NCBI GenBank assembly: GCA_046094425.1
Contig: JBJTHI010000260.1
Location: forward strand, 1 to 21,843
Source: JANPCX01 sp046094425
Lineage (GTDB): Bacteria > Pseudomonadota > Gammaproteobacteria > Burkholderiales > Burkholderiaceae_C
Length of the DNA stretch: 21,843 nucleotides
Direction of reading: 5' to 3'
Shown here: in pieces, positions 21,820-21,843 of the stretch
Layout of the letters: the number at the start of each line of letters is the position of its first letter
Numbering within the stretch: position 1 is the stretch's first letter
Made by a program: the position numbers and the translations under genes
The notes under the pieces: generated by a model
The model's input: only the letters and a program-made list of their open reading frames with translations
Told to the model about the DNA's origin: nothing
Database searches by the model: none

Positions 21820-21843
21820 TTGTGTTGGCACTCATTTGGTTAT
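21706..21843. other. Unrecognised sequence replacing the dusC 3' part
   Basis: This stretch begins at a run of six C residues and is AT-richer toward the window end than its surroundings. No coding frame, inverted-repeat partner or known IS end is recognisable. It may be the left end of a mobile element whose body lies beyond the window. Confidence 0.45.

Overview
The window looks like a chromosomal segment of a betaproteobacterium, most likely Burkholderiales and possibly a Comamonadaceae relative. This rests on the GC-rich coding style, a polyhydroxybutyrate (PHB) locus in the order phaC-phaA-phaB, the Azotobacter-type FdI and FPR proteins, and an inverted repeat of a kind I associate with Burkholderiales genomes. 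No rRNA, tRNA, CRISPR array or plasmid function is visible.

Layout. (1) 1-294 is non-coding or unassigned. It holds two perfect palindromes and a 125-bp MITE-like element (149-273) with terminal inverted repeats and an exact 10-bp direct duplication. (2) 295-4442, minus strand: a Nudix hydrolase, then a type I secretion ABC protein with a degenerate C39-like domain and its HlyD-type adaptor. Such pairs usually export large RTX or adhesin proteins. (3) 4711-14439, plus strand: a compact run of eleven genes with short or overlapping junctions. It comprises a GntR/HutC regulator, an AprA-like FAD protein, an AprB-like two-cluster ferredoxin, a HEAT-repeat protein, a 7Fe ferredoxin, a NitT/TauT-type ABC importer whose binding protein carries a NosL-like C-terminus, a DUF971 protein, ferredoxin-NADP reductase and a YeiH/COG2855 putative sulfate exporter. 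(4) 14530-16705: a FAH-family hydrolase, a zeta-class GST isomerase (maleylpyruvate or maleylacetoacetate type) and a YfiH/PgeF protein. (5) 16637-16906, minus: a small membrane protein. (6) 17067-20865: phaC, phaA and phaB, ending in a bidirectional terminator. (7) 20927-21346, minus: an Hsp20 chaperone. It is separated by a perfect FNR/ANR box from a dusC gene that keeps only its first ~74 codons before running into unrelated sequence.

How the genes may work together. Region 3 is the most interesting part. The transporter would bring in a small oxyanion or organosulfur-like solute. NADPH electrons could pass through FPR and the 7Fe ferredoxin to the AprB-like ferredoxin and the AprA-like flavoenzyme, or flow the other way. 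The HEAT and DUF971 proteins could help assemble the iron-sulfur centres, and the YeiH-type protein could export an inorganic product. This is inference from gene content; the substrate is unknown. Region 5-6 is a classical acetyl-CoA to PHB pathway with a strong sigma70-like promoter in front of phaC.
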